Assembly: GCA_041686375.1 (NCBI GenBank)
Contig: JAWLEB010000012.1
Span: forward strand, 10,662-74,661
Source: JAGXLC01 sp041686375
Lineage (GTDB): Bacteria; Bacteroidota; Bacteroidia; Bacteroidales; UBA12077
Length of the DNA stretch: 64,000 nucleotides
Reading direction: 5' to 3'
Shown here: piece after piece, positions 18,225 through 27,482 of the stretch
Numbering within the stretch: position 1 is the first letter of the stretch
How the letters are laid out: each line of letters starts with the position of its first letter
Position numbers and translations under genes: made by a program
Notes under the pieces: model-generated
The model's database searches: none
Seen by the model: the letters and a program-made list of their open reading frames with translations, nothing else
What the model was told of the DNA's origin: nothing

Positions 18225-18239
18225 TAAAAATTAATTGAT

Positions 18240-18247
18240 TATATTTG
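18240..18247 (+). promoter_or_regulatory. sat-cysC promoter -7 box next to the MITE
   Basis: TATATTTG matches TAnnTTTG and begins 15 bp after the end of MITE copy 3, so the -33 region of this promoter falls inside the right end of the element. The start codon at 18318 is 70 bp downstream. Confidence 0.6.
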
Positions 18248-18317
18248 CAATTTTTAAAGAAATTGAAGAATTAATATTAGTATAGATAGAAAATTGTGGA
18301 ATCAAAAAATTTATAAA

Positions 18318-20222
18318 ATGAAACAATCAATACTACCTCCTCATGGGGGGAATGGATTAGTCAACAGAATGATACCCGAGCTGGAAAGGGAAAATTTAAA
18401 AACAGAAGCCGAAAACCTTAATAAATACAAAATTTCAGATGCCGACCTTTCCGTATTTTACAGGATAGGCGACGGAGCCCTGTCTCCCCTGGAAGGTCCG
18501 ATGAATCAAAAAGAATTTAACCAGGTTCTGGAAGAAGAGGCAATAGAACGAAACGGTACCAAATATGCATGGACAATTCCGTTAGCATTTCCAATAGCCA
18601 AAGAAGAAGCTGAAAAACTGAAGAAGGGCGAAACAGTGGTTGTTGAAAACGCGCGGGGAGAAATGGTAGGAACACTGACAATTGAAGACATTTATCCTTT
18701 CGATAAAGAAAAATATAATAAATCTGTTTATGGAACAGACAGAACAGACCACCCCGGAGCAAGAATATTCAATGATGATCCGGGAAATTATTTATTAGGA
18801 GGTAAAATCTGGGCTTTTCCACAACCTAAACACCCAAGTTTTGGACAATATATGCTGACGCCGGCAGAAACCCGTGCACTTTTCAGTAAAAAGGGATGGG
18901 ATCGTATTGTAGGATTCCAAACACGTAATGCACTCCACAGAGCCCATGAATATGCTATGGTGTATGCTGCAGAAAAGCTAACAAGAGAAGGGTATTTTGC
19001 AGGCACAGTATTGAATCCTCTGGTTGGAGCTACAAAATCAGATGATATTCCTGCGGATGTAAGAATGCGCACCTATGAAGCCCTCATTAAAGACCGTTGG
19101 ATTGGTTACGGAGACAAAGACGAGGACTTATGGAAAGACAAAGGCTACGATTTAGATGACCAGATGTTACTGGTTGGATTAGATATGAAAATGTTCTATG
19201 CAGGCCCAAAAGAAGCCGTAATGCATGCTATCTATCGTCAAAATTACGGATTTACAGACATTGTTATAGGAAGAAAACATGCCGACGCACCATTTGATGA
19301 CGGAGAAGCTATTTGGGGCGATTTTGACGCGCACAATATTTTTGATAACCTGAAAGGCAATCTTGAAATAAAAGCTGCAAAGGTAGGATTTGCTGCTTAC
19401 TTCAAAGAAATAAACAGAGTTGGTTTAATTAAAGAATTTCAGCCTAAAGGATATCACACCCTATTTATCTCAGGCAAAGAAGTACGTAAAAAACTAATGA
19501 ACGGTGAAGATGTGGACGAGCGCATCTTAAGAAAATGTGTGGGAGATATTCTGAAAGAATATTTCCTTACCAAACAACAAACTGAAAACCCCCAAAAAGA
19601 GAAACAAAAAAGCACCAATGTGGTTTGGCATGATACGGTTGTTACAAAAGAAGAAAGAGAAAAAAAGAATGGTCATAAAGGAGTTGTTGTCTGGATGACA
19701 GGACTTTCAGGATGCGGAAAATCAACCATAGCCACAGACTTACAAAAAAAGCTTTTCGAAATGAATTGCAATGTTTTCGTCTTAGACGGAGACAATGTAA
19801 GACATGGATTAAACAGCAACTTAGGATTCTCGCCAGAAGACAGGGAAGAAAACATTCGAAGAATTGGCGAAGTGGCACACTTATTTGCAGAATCAGGAAC
19901 CATAACAATTACTTCATTTATTTCACCTTACAAAAAGGATAGGGCCAATGCCAGGAAATTAAATGAACCGGAAGATTTTATCGAGATTTATGTAAAAGCA
20001 CCGCTTTCAGTGTGTGAAAAAAGAGATCCAAAAGGTTTGTATAAAAAAGCAAGGCAAGGAATTATTCCTGAATTCACTGGTATATCAGCGCCTTATGAAG
20101 AACCGGAAAATCCGGAAATTTTAATAGAAACTGATAAAATGAGCGTGGAAGAGTCTGTGGATAAAATTATTCACTACATGCAAGAAAAGAATATTATCAT
20201 GGAAAAACAGATGGCAAAATAA
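18318..20222 (+). CDS. sat-cysC: bifunctional sulfate adenylyltransferase / adenylylsulfate kinase
   Basis: 634 aa from ATG 18318; an in-frame TTG at 18294 adds eight residues and is less likely. Residues about 1-420 are a homomeric-type ATP sulfurylase: QTRNALHRAHEY near 201 carries the catalytic QxRN and HxxH motifs, and GRKHADAPFDDG follows. A linker leads to the APS kinase domain (about 450-630) with Walker A GLSGCGKST near 462 and the DGDNVRHGLNSNLGFS substrate loop. It makes APS from sulfate and ATP, and PAPS from APS. It stands next to the divergent APS reductase; no CysDN or sulfate transporter is in the window. A terminator follows. Confidence 0.95.
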   Translation: MKQSILPPHGGNGLVNRMIPELERENLKTEAENLNKYKISDADLSVFYRIGDGALSPLEGPMNQKEFNQVLEEEAIERNGTKYAWTIPLAFPIAKEEAEKLKKGETVVVENARGEMVGTLTIEDIYPFDKEKYNKSVYGTDRTDHPGARIFNDDPGNYLLGGKIWAFPQPKHPSFGQYMLTPAETRALFSKKGWDRIVGFQTRNALHRAHEYAMVYAAEKLTREGYFAGTVLNPLVGATKSDDIPADVRMRTYEALIKDRWIGYGDKDEDLWKDKGYDLDDQMLLVGLDMKMFYAGPKEAVMHAIYRQNYGFTDIVIGRKHADAPFDDGEAIWGDFDAHNIFDNLKGNLEIKAAKVGFAAYFKEINRVGLIKEFQPKGYHTLFISGKEVRKKLMNGEDVDERILRKCVGDILKEYFLTKQQTENPQKEKQKSTNVVWHDTVVTKEEREKKNGHKGVVVWMTGLSGCGKSTIATDLQKKLFEMNCNVFVLDGDNVRHGLNSNLGFSPEDREENIRRIGEVAHLFAESGTITITSFISPYKKDRANARKLNEPEDFIEIYVKAPLSVCEKRDPKGLYKKARQGIIPEFTGISAPYEEPENPEILIETDKMSVEESVDKIIHYMQEKNIIMEKQMAK

Positions 20223-20255
20223 ATTCCTATCTAAATCTTATACTTTTATCAATAT

Positions 20256-20292
20256 CAGATGGGGCTCCCTACAAAAGCTCCATCTGTTTTTT
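20256..20292 (+). terminator. intrinsic terminator after sat-cysC
   Basis: Stem CAGATGG-GGCT / AGCT-CCATCTG (20256-20286) followed by TTTTTT. Confidence 0.8.
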
Positions 20293-20320
20293 ATGGTCGG
20301 TTCACCTTAGCGTAGATTTT

Positions 20321-21160
20321 TTATTTTTTTAGCAGCATTGAAGATCCAATAATCAGAATCCCCCCGCCAATTACATTCCAGGATAATGTTTCATTAAAAA
20401 ATACAATCCCAAATATAACAGCGCTGATAACTTCTATATAAGCCACTAAAGAAGCATTAGAAGCCTTGATTTCTTTGAGTGCGGAAAAAAACAAACCAAA
20501 CCCAATCACGCCTACAAGTATTGCATATAAAAAAGCAACAAGACTTAAGTCCAGTGGCGGCTTTTCCGAATAAAACAGAAATATCACAGTGAAAACTAAA
20601 GCACCTATGAAATTCTGGTGAAAAACGATGCTCCAGTTTGAATAAGCAGGAGATTCCTTCTTAAAAATAACAACTGTAATGGCATAAAATACAGAAGACA
20701 ATAACATAGCCATAGTTCCTATAAATTCATCATTATCAAATGATATTTGTTTATCAATATGGATTAAGACAATCCCTGAAAAAGCTAACACTAGAAGCAA
20801 AATATTTTTTAAAGGTAATGGCTCAAATAAATATAAACGACTCAACAAAACAGCAAATATTGGCCATGTATAAAGAATAATAACAGCATTGCCAATAGGT
20901 GCGTTCAAAAAACCTATAAAATAAAACACAAGCCTTATTACATTCAGAAATGATGCGAAAACCAATAAGCCGGATGTCAGCCTGATTATACGAAGGTTCT
21001 TCCAGTTTGTAAAAACACCGATTAACAATACAGGTACAGCTACACGAAAAAAAGTTATAACAAATGGATGTAAATTGAGAAATTTGATAAAAACACCGCT
21101 AGAACCCCAGATAATAGCAGCAAGTATTATTTTCAGGTAAGAACCATTCATTTTTATCAT
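20321..21160 (-). CDS. EamA/DMT-family membrane transporter
   Basis: About 279 aa with ten hydrophobic segments in two EamA repeats (first begins LKIILAAIIWGSSGVFIKF; second begins GTMAMLLSSVFYAITVVIF). The frame is open to 21217, but that start would overlap the divergent promoter and the start of the next gene; the Met at 21160 (MIKMNGSYLK) or 21151 fits the family N-terminus better. DMT transporters export or import small metabolites such as amino acids and nucleotides; substrate not identifiable. Divergent from the binding-protein gene. Confidence 0.85.
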   Translation of the reverse strand: MIKMNGSYLKIILAAIIWGSSGVFIKFLNLHPFVITFFRVAVPVLLIGVFTNWKNLRIIRLTSGLLVFASFLNVIRLVFYFIGFLNAPIGNAVIILYTWPIFAVLLSRLYLFEPLPLKNILLLVLAFSGIVLIHIDKQISFDNDEFIGTMAMLLSSVFYAITVVIFKKESPAYSNWSIVFHQNFIGALVFTVIFLFYSEKPPLDLSLVAFLYAILVGVIGFGLFFSALKEIKASNASLVAYIEVISAVIFGIVFFNETLSWNVIGGGILIIGSSMLLKK

Positions 21161-21187
21161 GTAGCAATCGTTGATTGATAAATTAAT

Positions 21188-21195
21188 TAACTTTG
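21188..21195 (+). promoter_or_regulatory. Bacteroidota -7 promoter box (TAACTTTG)
   Basis: TAACTTTG matches TAnnTTTG and lies 16 bp before the ATG at 21212 of the binding lipoprotein, predicting a very short leader. Confidence 0.6.
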
Positions 21196-21211
21196 CTAAA
21201 AATACAAATCT

Positions 21212-22843
21212 ATGCAAAAATACCTGATAAGTTGTTTATTTCTTCTGGTTGGATACTCCTGCACTGAACAATCACCGGATAAGCAGGATAAAACAGTTTT
21301 TCGTTACAACGAATCCAAAGGTATTGCTACCCTTGACCCGGCATTTGCAAAAAGCCAAACTTTAATCTGGCCGGTTAATCAGTTATTCAATGGTCTCGTT
21401 CAGATGGATAAAGAACTAAATATCAGACCGGCAATAGCAAAAGAGTGGGAGATATCAGAAGACGGGCTGGAATATACTTTTTATCTGCGCGATGACGTAT
21501 TCTTCCATGATCATGAACAGTTTTCGGGTAAACCTGAAAGACAAGTTACGGCAGAGGATGTAGTTTACAGCCTGAAAAGAATATATGCCCCAAAAACTGC
21601 ATCACCAGGAGCATGGATATTTAACAATTTAAATAAAGACAAAGGTCCGGTAGCCGTAAACGATACCACGGTAAAAATCTACTTAAACAAACGTTTTCCC
21701 GCCTTTCTGGGACTTCTTTCTATGCAATACTGCTCTGTGGTTCCCAAAAAACTCGTTGAACACTATGGAAAAAACTTCGGGCAAAACCCTTCAGGAACAG
21801 GGCCATTTAAGTTCAGCACCTGGCAGGACGGAGAAAAATTAGTCTTTGTAAAAAACCAGAATTATTTCGAAACCGATAGTGCAGGTAACTCCCTGCCTCA
21901 TTTGGACGCTATAGCAATAACATTTGTAAGTGACAAGCAAAGCGAATTTCTAAAATTTATCAAAGGCGATATCGACTTTCTTTCAGGAGCAACTGCAGCC
22001 AACAAAGACGAATTACTGACCAGATCGGGGAACCTGAATCCAAAATACGAGGACAAAATCACGCTATATTCTCAGCCATATCTAAATACAGAATACTTAG
22101 GATTTCTAGTCGACACCTCCCTGCCACAAGTAAAAAACAGTCCGGTTAGCAACAAATACTTCCGACAGGCAATCAATTATGGCTTCGACAGAAAAAAAAT
22201 GGTTAAATACTTGAGAAACAATATTGGCAAACCGGCTGAGAAAGGTTTTATCCCAAAGGGATTACCATCATTCTCCCCGGCAACAATAGAAGGATTTACC
22301 TATAAGCCCGACAAAGCCAGAAAGCTTCTGAAAAAAGCAGGTTATCCCGGCGGTGAAGGGTTGCCTAAAATAACCCTTACCACAACAGACGATTATAAGG
22401 ATATCTGTGAATTTATACAACACCAGCTTGCTGAAATTGGTATCCCTATTGATGTGGAGGTTAGTACCGGCGCAACTTTCAGAGATATGGTAGCTAACTC
22501 TAAACTACTGTTTTTCAGAGGTTCATGGATAGCAGATTACCCGGATGCAGAAAATTATCTGGCGCTTTTTTACAGTGATAACTTCAGTCCCGGGGGGCCG
22601 AATTACACACATTTTGCGAATGACAAATACGATAGCCTCTATAACAAAGCCCTTAACACAATAAATGAAGTGCAAAGGAGACAGATATACCAGCAAATGG
22701 ATCAAATGATCGTAGACAATGCAGTAGTTGTTCCGCTGTATTATGATCAGGTAGTAAGATTTACGCATAAAGACATTAAAAATTTCGAGAGCAATCCAAT
22801 GAATTTATTGAATTTAAAGTATGTAAAAAAAGAACAATTATGA
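21212..22843 (+). CDS. ABC transporter substrate-binding lipoprotein (SBP family 5, OppA/DppA-like)
   Basis: 543 aa. Lipoprotein signal MQKYLISCLFLLVGYSC with lipid-modified Cys17. The mature protein has the family-5 pattern: TLDPAFAKSQ, LVQMDKELNIRPAIAKEWEISEDGLEYTFYLRDD (cited by its ends, residues about 63-96) and AEDVVYSLKRIY. Such proteins bind peptides, nickel or muropeptides at the cell surface or periplasm. No ABC permease or ATPase genes are adjacent; instead the stop overlaps the start of a sugar-kinase-like gene by 4 bp, implying translational coupling. This pairing suggests amino sugar or muropeptide salvage, an inference only. Confidence 0.9.
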   Translation: MQKYLISCLFLLVGYSCTEQSPDKQDKTVFRYNESKGIATLDPAFAKSQTLIWPVNQLFNGLVQMDKELNIRPAIAKEWEISEDGLEYTFYLRDDVFFHDHEQFSGKPERQVTAEDVVYSLKRIYAPKTASPGAWIFNNLNKDKGPVAVNDTTVKIYLNKRFPAFLGLLSMQYCSVVPKKLVEHYGKNFGQNPSGTGPFKFSTWQDGEKLVFVKNQNYFETDSAGNSLPHLDAIAITFVSDKQSEFLKFIKGDIDFLSGATAANKDELLTRSGNLNPKYEDKITLYSQPYLNTEYLGFLVDTSLPQVKNSPVSNKYFRQAINYGFDRKKMVKYLRNNIGKPAEKGFIPKGLPSFSPATIEGFTYKPDKARKLLKKAGYPGGEGLPKITLTTTDDYKDICEFIQHQLAEIGIPIDVEVSTGATFRDMVANSKLLFFRGSWIADYPDAENYLALFYSDNFSPGGPNYTHFANDKYDSLYNKALNTINEVQRRQIYQQMDQMIVDNAVVVPLYYDQVVRFTHKDIKNFESNPMNLLNLKYVKKEQL

Positions 22844-23700
22844 TTTTAGTTGCAGATGCAGGATCTTCAAAAACCCACTGGTCATTGATTGACAACAAAG
22901 AGATAATATCAACCAGAACGCAAGGAATTAATCCGGTATTAATGAATAAAAACATCATTTATGAAATTCTTCAGACGGATTCTTTACTTAACCCAAAAAA
23001 ACAAAACATCAATACCATCTACTTTTATGGTGCAGGATGCTCGGACAACTCCCTGCAAGAAAACATAAAAACTGCATTACGCAAATATTTTCCCAATGCG
23101 AATATCAATGTATTTTCAGATTTATATGGAGCAGCCCGATCTCTTTTTCATAACACTTCAGGTATTGCCTGTATATTAGGCACAGGTGCAGGATGTTGCA
23201 GATACGATGGAAAACAAATCACTCAGCGTAGTCCTTCACTTGGCTTTATTCTTGGAGATGAAGGCAGTGGGGCTTTCTTTGGGAAAGAATTGCTTAAAAG
23301 ATTTTTCTATGGCAGATTACCAAAGAATTTGGAGGACAAGCTATTACAGAAGCACAAAATCGAAAAAAAAGAGGTGTTGTCACGTATACACCAGCAAAAA
23401 GCGCCCGGCAAATATCTGGCAGAGTTTTGTTATTTTCTGGATGAAAATAAAAATGATTCATACATAAAAAAAATGATTGAAGATGGGCTTAAGGAGTTCA
23501 TTGAAACACATGTAATGGATTTACAACCTAAACCAAATGAAAAGATAAAGGTGACAGGGTCAGTTGGCTGGTTCTTTAAAGATATTCTGTACACAACAGT
23601 CAAACAATACGGATTGCAAATTGACAAAATAATTCAATCCCCTATAAACGGATTGGTTGACTATCATCAAAAAGAGATTCATGGTAATAATAATCAATAA
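22840..23700 (+). CDS. BadF/BadG/BcrA/BcrD-type ATPase, N-acetylglucosamine-kinase-like
   Basis: 286 aa, ASKHA fold. The N-terminal phosphate-1 loop is ADAGSSKTHWSLI; a second glycine motif is ILGTGAGCC near 112-120; GFILGDEGSGAFFGKELL carries the conserved GDEGSG. Such proteins phosphorylate GlcNAc, MurNAc or similar amino sugars, or act as activator ATPases. The start ATG overlaps the stop of the binding lipoprotein (ATGA), so expression is probably coupled. Cytoplasmic. Among Bacteroidota, proteins of this size and motif set are usually annotated as GlcNAc kinase-like; substrate is not proven. Confidence 0.85.
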   Translation: MILVADAGSSKTHWSLIDNKEIISTRTQGINPVLMNKNIIYEILQTDSLLNPKKQNINTIYFYGAGCSDNSLQENIKTALRKYFPNANINVFSDLYGAARSLFHNTSGIACILGTGAGCCRYDGKQITQRSPSLGFILGDEGSGAFFGKELLKRFFYGRLPKNLEDKLLQKHKIEKKEVLSRIHQQKAPGKYLAEFCYFLDENKNDSYIKKMIEDGLKEFIETHVMDLQPKPNEKIKVTGSVGWFFKDILYTTVKQYGLQIDKIIQSPINGLVDYHQKEIHGNNNQ

Positions 23701-23744
23701 TTTAAAGATTTTTTTTATCTTTAAATAATTATAAACAGGTTAAT

Positions 23745-24512
23745 ATGATGTGGACTAGCGTAATAATAGACGATGAACCAAAATCAAGGGAAACTTTAAA
23801 AAAAATAATTGAACGCTATTTCAGCAAACAAATCAGTATTGTTTATTTAGCCGGTACAGTAAAAGAAGGTGTATTTGCCATTAACAAATATAACCCACGC
23901 CTCGTCTTCCTTGATATTGAAATGCCTGAGGAAGATGGTTTTAAACTCTTCAACTATTTCGATTATTATAACTTTGATGTAATCTTCACAACAGCATATA
24001 AACAATATGCAATAGACGCCATAAAATGTTCAGCGCTCGATTATTTGTTAAAGCCTATCAACTATATTGATCTCAAAGAAGTTATCAAAAAGCTCGAAGA
24101 TAAAGAAAGAAAGATAACCCCTCAGACACAAATCGAAGCATTCTTAAATAATCTGAATGCTACTACAAATGAATTTAATAAAATCGCATTACCCACATTT
24201 GATGGATACGAGCTGGAGAGGATAAACAATATAATATACTGCCAGGCAGAGGAAAATTACACTAAAATTCATACGAACCGAAATGAAATTATAATGGTGG
24301 CGAAAACCCTGAAAAATGTTGAAGAATTATTACCTAAATCAATGTTTTTCAGGATACATAAATCCTACCTCGTAAATTTGAATTATATAAAATCTTACAA
24401 CAAATCACATGGATATAAAGTAATTCTTGAAAACGGTACAAAGCTGGATGTAGCCACGAGGCGAAACGAAGAATTCATTAAAGCCCTTACCAAAAAAGCC
24501 ACTAAAGAATAA
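23745..24512 (+). CDS. LytTR-family response regulator
   Basis: 255 aa. Receiver domain (about 1-125) with the acidic pair Asp9-Asp10 (VIIDDEP), phospho-acceptor Asp57 (VFLDIEMPEEDG) and the conserved Lys in LLKPINY. The LytTR DNA-binding domain covers about 150-250 (IIYCQAEENYTKIHT, then FFRIHKSYLVNLNYI). Start could be either of the two adjacent ATG codons. A cognate LytS/His_kinase-type sensor is usually adjacent in this family but is absent here, so the partner must be elsewhere. Confidence 0.92.
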   Translation: MMWTSVIIDDEPKSRETLKKIIERYFSKQISIVYLAGTVKEGVFAINKYNPRLVFLDIEMPEEDGFKLFNYFDYYNFDVIFTTAYKQYAIDAIKCSALDYLLKPINYIDLKEVIKKLEDKERKITPQTQIEAFLNNLNATTNEFNKIALPTFDGYELERINNIIYCQAEENYTKIHTNRNEIIMVAKTLKNVEELLPKSMFFRIHKSYLVNLNYIKSYNKSHGYKVILENGTKLDVATRRNEEFIKALTKKATKE

Positions 24513-24594
24513 CTGTTTGTAAAATTGATTTCGCTCCTCTTTTTTGTTCTGAATTATAAATAATAAGATTGCCTTACCCTAACTTCAATTATTT

Positions 24595-25293
24595 TCAAAT
24601 CATTTTTTTCAGTTCCATCATATGCATTATCGTTTCAGACATCTGATCAAAAGGAAAGGATGTAACATTAAAAATAACATCATAAAGAGTATTATCTACT
24701 TCTTTCCCTGCTATATCACTTTTGAAAGCATCTCTCTTCTTATCCATATCAGCCACATGATTTCTGGCTTCTTTAATTTTTTCATAACCAAATCTTTTCT
24801 TTATCTCCTCTACCCGCCAAGGAAATGGTGCAATAAGTTTCACATGAAGAGACCTTTCAATCTCCTGGGTTAATATCTCTCCTCCCCTGCCCAAAATAAT
24901 AACATTGCCTCTCAGGCCAAAGGTGTATATGATTTTTTTTATCGTATTCCTTATCATACGGTCGCTTTTATAGTACTTGCTTGACAAAGCGCCTAAAACC
25001 TCATCAATATCACTTTTCTTTTCATATTTAAATACATATTCTATTTCGGAAGGATGCAATTCCAGTTCTTTCGCCGACTGCTCCAAAATTTCTTTGCTGA
25101 TTACTTTCCACTTCCCTTTAACTGTATCCCCAAGCTTTGATTCATTAAGAAGAAAAGCGAGTTTTTGGGCAAGAAACTTACCAGAAGATCCAAATTCACG
25201 TGAAATAGTAACTACGGGTCCTGGTTCACCATAATCCTTAGTTGTATCGTGTTCTTTGTGTCTCTCTTCAAGATATTTCTGCAAAATATTCAT
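24595..25293 (-). CDS. cytidylate-kinase-like protein
   Basis: 232 aa with the P-loop-NTPase pattern of the Cytidylate_kin2 family: VTISREFGSSGKFLAQKLAFLL (about 28-49) in place of a classical Walker A, and VIILGRGGEIL (about 132-142). These proteins resemble CMP kinase but lack parts of the nucleoside monophosphate site, and their substrate is unproven. A charged lid-like stretch (ADMDKKRDAFKSDIAGKEVD) follows. Single gene on the minus strand; the next gene in the same direction (GOLPH3-like) lies upstream, across a 229-bp gap that holds repeat copy B. Confidence 0.8.
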   Translation of the reverse strand: MNILQKYLEERHKEHDTTKDYGEPGPVVTISREFGSSGKFLAQKLAFLLNESKLGDTVKGKWKVISKEILEQSAKELELHPSEIEYVFKYEKKSDIDEVLGALSSKYYKSDRMIRNTIKKIIYTFGLRGNVIILGRGGEILTQEIERSLHVKLIAPFPWRVEEIKKRFGYEKIKEARNHVADMDKKRDAFKSDIAGKEVDNTLYDVIFNVTSFPFDQMSETIMHMMELKKMI

Positions 25294-25344
25294 TTGGATA
25301 TTTTTTATTATTTATTGCCATATGGATAAAGTTAGATTATTAGT

Positions 25345-25456
25345 TTCATACTCTGAGACTTATTGCTACAAAAAGTTAATGTAAGTTCATTTTGCAACCC
25401 ATGGATCCTTCATGCTTTATACATAGGCTTTTCTCTACACTAGTGGGAGGGTTTCA
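25345..25456 (+). repeat. diverged intergenic repeat, copy B
   Basis: Aligns to 11575-11683 with the shared anchors CTCTGAG, TGCTACAAA, CCCATG and CTAGTGG-GAGGGTTTC in the same order and orientation. Non-coding. Confidence 0.55.
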
Positions 25457-25522
25457 ATTTAATAAAAAAACAAGCATGATGCAATTAAAACAGAACAAGA
25501 AACCAAAAAGGAGGTAGAAAAA

Positions 25523-26206
25523 TCAAACCGATTCTTTGTGAATTGAGGCTTTTACAGCAGCAGAAGTTGATGCGGTTATAACTACCGAACAAACGTCTTT
25601 TATAGTGATATGGATAAGCGGATTCATATCAAAATCTTTTGTTAATTCATCGATTTTCTTTTTGCCGTTTTTATACTCAGCACGCGAAGAGAAAAGTACA
25701 CGGGTTAACTTAGTAGCTTCTAACAAGCTAAAGAGCATTAAACTTTTTGCATCAATTTTTTCCTGTCCGTCTATTATATCTCTCAACTTCTTCAGCAACT
25801 CCTGTTTAGGGGTTAAATCGGCAGAAGGATATATGCTGTAAGTGAACAGCCCTATAAATCTTTTTTTTTGGCGTGTTAAGATCCCCCGATCAATCAGATT
25901 ATTCAACAAATCAACACGCATGCCTCTCCATTTTGACGCCAGACGATTGACCCAGTATTTAACTTTTCTGTTCTTCCGGGAAGACTGAATATATTCCAAC
26001 ATCTGGTCAATATAATCCACCTCGGTAGAGGAGTTATCTATTACATAAACTCTTCGGTCTTTGACTTCAATCTTATTGGTTATAGCAAGCTTCATCAGAG
26101 TTGCTCCCGCAAGACCATGATTTATCGCTAAAGAGTCTGTAAGGAATTTCCCTTTTTCACTATCAAGTGCCAAAAGAAGAAAACTTTCTATGAGGTTAAG
26201 GTTCAT
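25523..26206 (-). CDS. GOLPH3/VPS74-family (GPP34) protein
   Basis: 227 aa, all-helical. Pattern of the family: LNLIESFLLLALDSEKGKF at the start, HGLAGATLMKLAITNKIE (about 30-47), and KSLMLFSLLEATKLTRVLFS (about 154-173). In eukaryotes GOLPH3 binds phosphatidylinositol-4-phosphate on the Golgi and retains glycosyltransferases; bacterial homologues are of unknown function. Cytoplasmic, no signal peptide. It is between the cytidylate-kinase-like gene and dinB, all minus strand but with gaps too large to assert an operon. Confidence 0.8.
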   Translation of the reverse strand: MNLNLIESFLLLALDSEKGKFLTDSLAINHGLAGATLMKLAITNKIEVKDRRVYVIDNSSTEVDYIDQMLEYIQSSRKNRKVKYWVNRLASKWRGMRVDLLNNLIDRGILTRQKKRFIGLFTYSIYPSADLTPKQELLKKLRDIIDGQEKIDAKSLMLFSLLEATKLTRVLFSSRAEYKNGKKKIDELTKDFDMNPLIHITIKDVCSVVITASTSAAVKASIHKESV

Positions 26207-26279
26207 AACTTCTCATCCGTTTTAATGTTCTGATAAGATAAAGATATGAAATATTCAAATAAAATAAAAAATTTAAGAT

Positions 26280-27437
26280 TCAGCCAATCATTTTTTTACC
26301 TCCCGCTCTTCCTATAGTATCACTTCCATAGCGGCGCCTAATCTTATCCATTGACTGATACAGATTTACGAACCGCGTATTATCCTCAAAAAGATTCAAC
26401 TGCTGAGTTCCTCCTGTGAGCTTGCTAAACTTAACCCCCAACAATCTGATTAACATTCGCCTCGAATATAACTTCCCAAACAATTCCTTTCCTGTTTCAA
26501 TTAAGACATGATCAAAGGCAGTATAAGAAATACGCTTTTGGATGGTTTGCGTATCGTAATTAGAATATCGAATTTTCACAACCACACAGGCGGTAAGCTT
26601 ATTTTCACTGCGCAGACGATAGGCAAGAGACTCTATCATAGACGTTAACACCATATGCAATTCCCGCATATCAATGGTATCCCGTTCAAAAGTACGTTCC
26701 AGGCTTATCGATTTCCTGTCCGTATAAGGTTTGACAGGAGTATGATCAATACCATTAGCCTTTTTCCAGAGGAGTATCCCATTTTTTCCCAACACACTCT
26801 CCAGCATTTCTACAGAAAGCTCACGTAAAGTTTTTATATTACGCACACCCATTGAACGCAACAGAGAGTAAGTTTTGTCCCCTATCATCGGAATTTTACG
26901 GATCGACAATGGAGACATAAAAGGTCTGACGAGTTGGGAAGGCACCTGCAAATGGCCTTCCGGCTTCGCTTCACCGGTGGCAATTTTTGAAACTGTTTTA
27001 TTGACAGATAAACCAAAAGAGACAGGTAGTCCAATATGTTTGTAAATAGATGTTTTTAGCTTCTTAGCCCATTTAAAGGTTCCAAAAAAGCGCTCCATAC
27101 CGGAAAGATCAATATAATACTCGTCAATAGAGGCTTTCTCATACACAGGTGAATTTTCATGAATAATTTCAGTGACCATATCCGAATATTTGCTGTAAAG
27201 ATCTATGTCGCCCCGAATAATAATTGCATCATTACATAGTTGACGCGCCATACGCATGGGCATAGCTGAATGCACACCAAACTCACGGGCTTCATAACTA
27301 CAACTGGCAACTACGCCTCTCTCAGAAAGCCCTCCAATAATAACAGGCCTCTCCAATAGTCTGGGATTCTGGAGACGTTCTACAGATACAAAAAAAGAAT
27401 CCATATCCATATGGACAATACAACGTTCATCTTTCAT
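26280..27437 (-). CDS. dinB: DNA polymerase IV (Y-family)
   Basis: 385 aa. Catalytic acidic residues are visible: Asp11 and Asp13 region (HMDMDSFFVSVE) and Asp105-Glu106 (SIDEYYIDLS). The steric filter, thumb HhH (PMIGDKTYSLLRSMGVRNIKTL) and little-finger region (ISLERTFERDT onward) follow in order. Performs error-prone translesion synthesis. It is divergent from a LexA-like repressor across a 149-bp region with two matching palindromes, so damage-induced control is likely. Confidence 0.95.
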   Translation of the reverse strand: MKDERCIVHMDMDSFFVSVERLQNPRLLERPVIIGGLSERGVVASCSYEAREFGVHSAMPMRMARQLCNDAIIIRGDIDLYSKYSDMVTEIIHENSPVYEKASIDEYYIDLSGMERFFGTFKWAKKLKTSIYKHIGLPVSFGLSVNKTVSKIATGEAKPEGHLQVPSQLVRPFMSPLSIRKIPMIGDKTYSLLRSMGVRNIKTLRELSVEMLESVLGKNGILLWKKANGIDHTPVKPYTDRKSISLERTFERDTIDMRELHMVLTSMIESLAYRLRSENKLTACVVVKIRYSNYDTQTIQKRISYTAFDHVLIETGKELFGKLYSRRMLIRLLGVKFSKLTGGTQQLNLFEDNTRFVNLYQSMDKIRRRYGSDTIGRAGGKKMIG

Positions 27438-27482
27438 AATCAGGCTTTAAGCAATTATTTTAATCAGAAAAAAATAGATATC

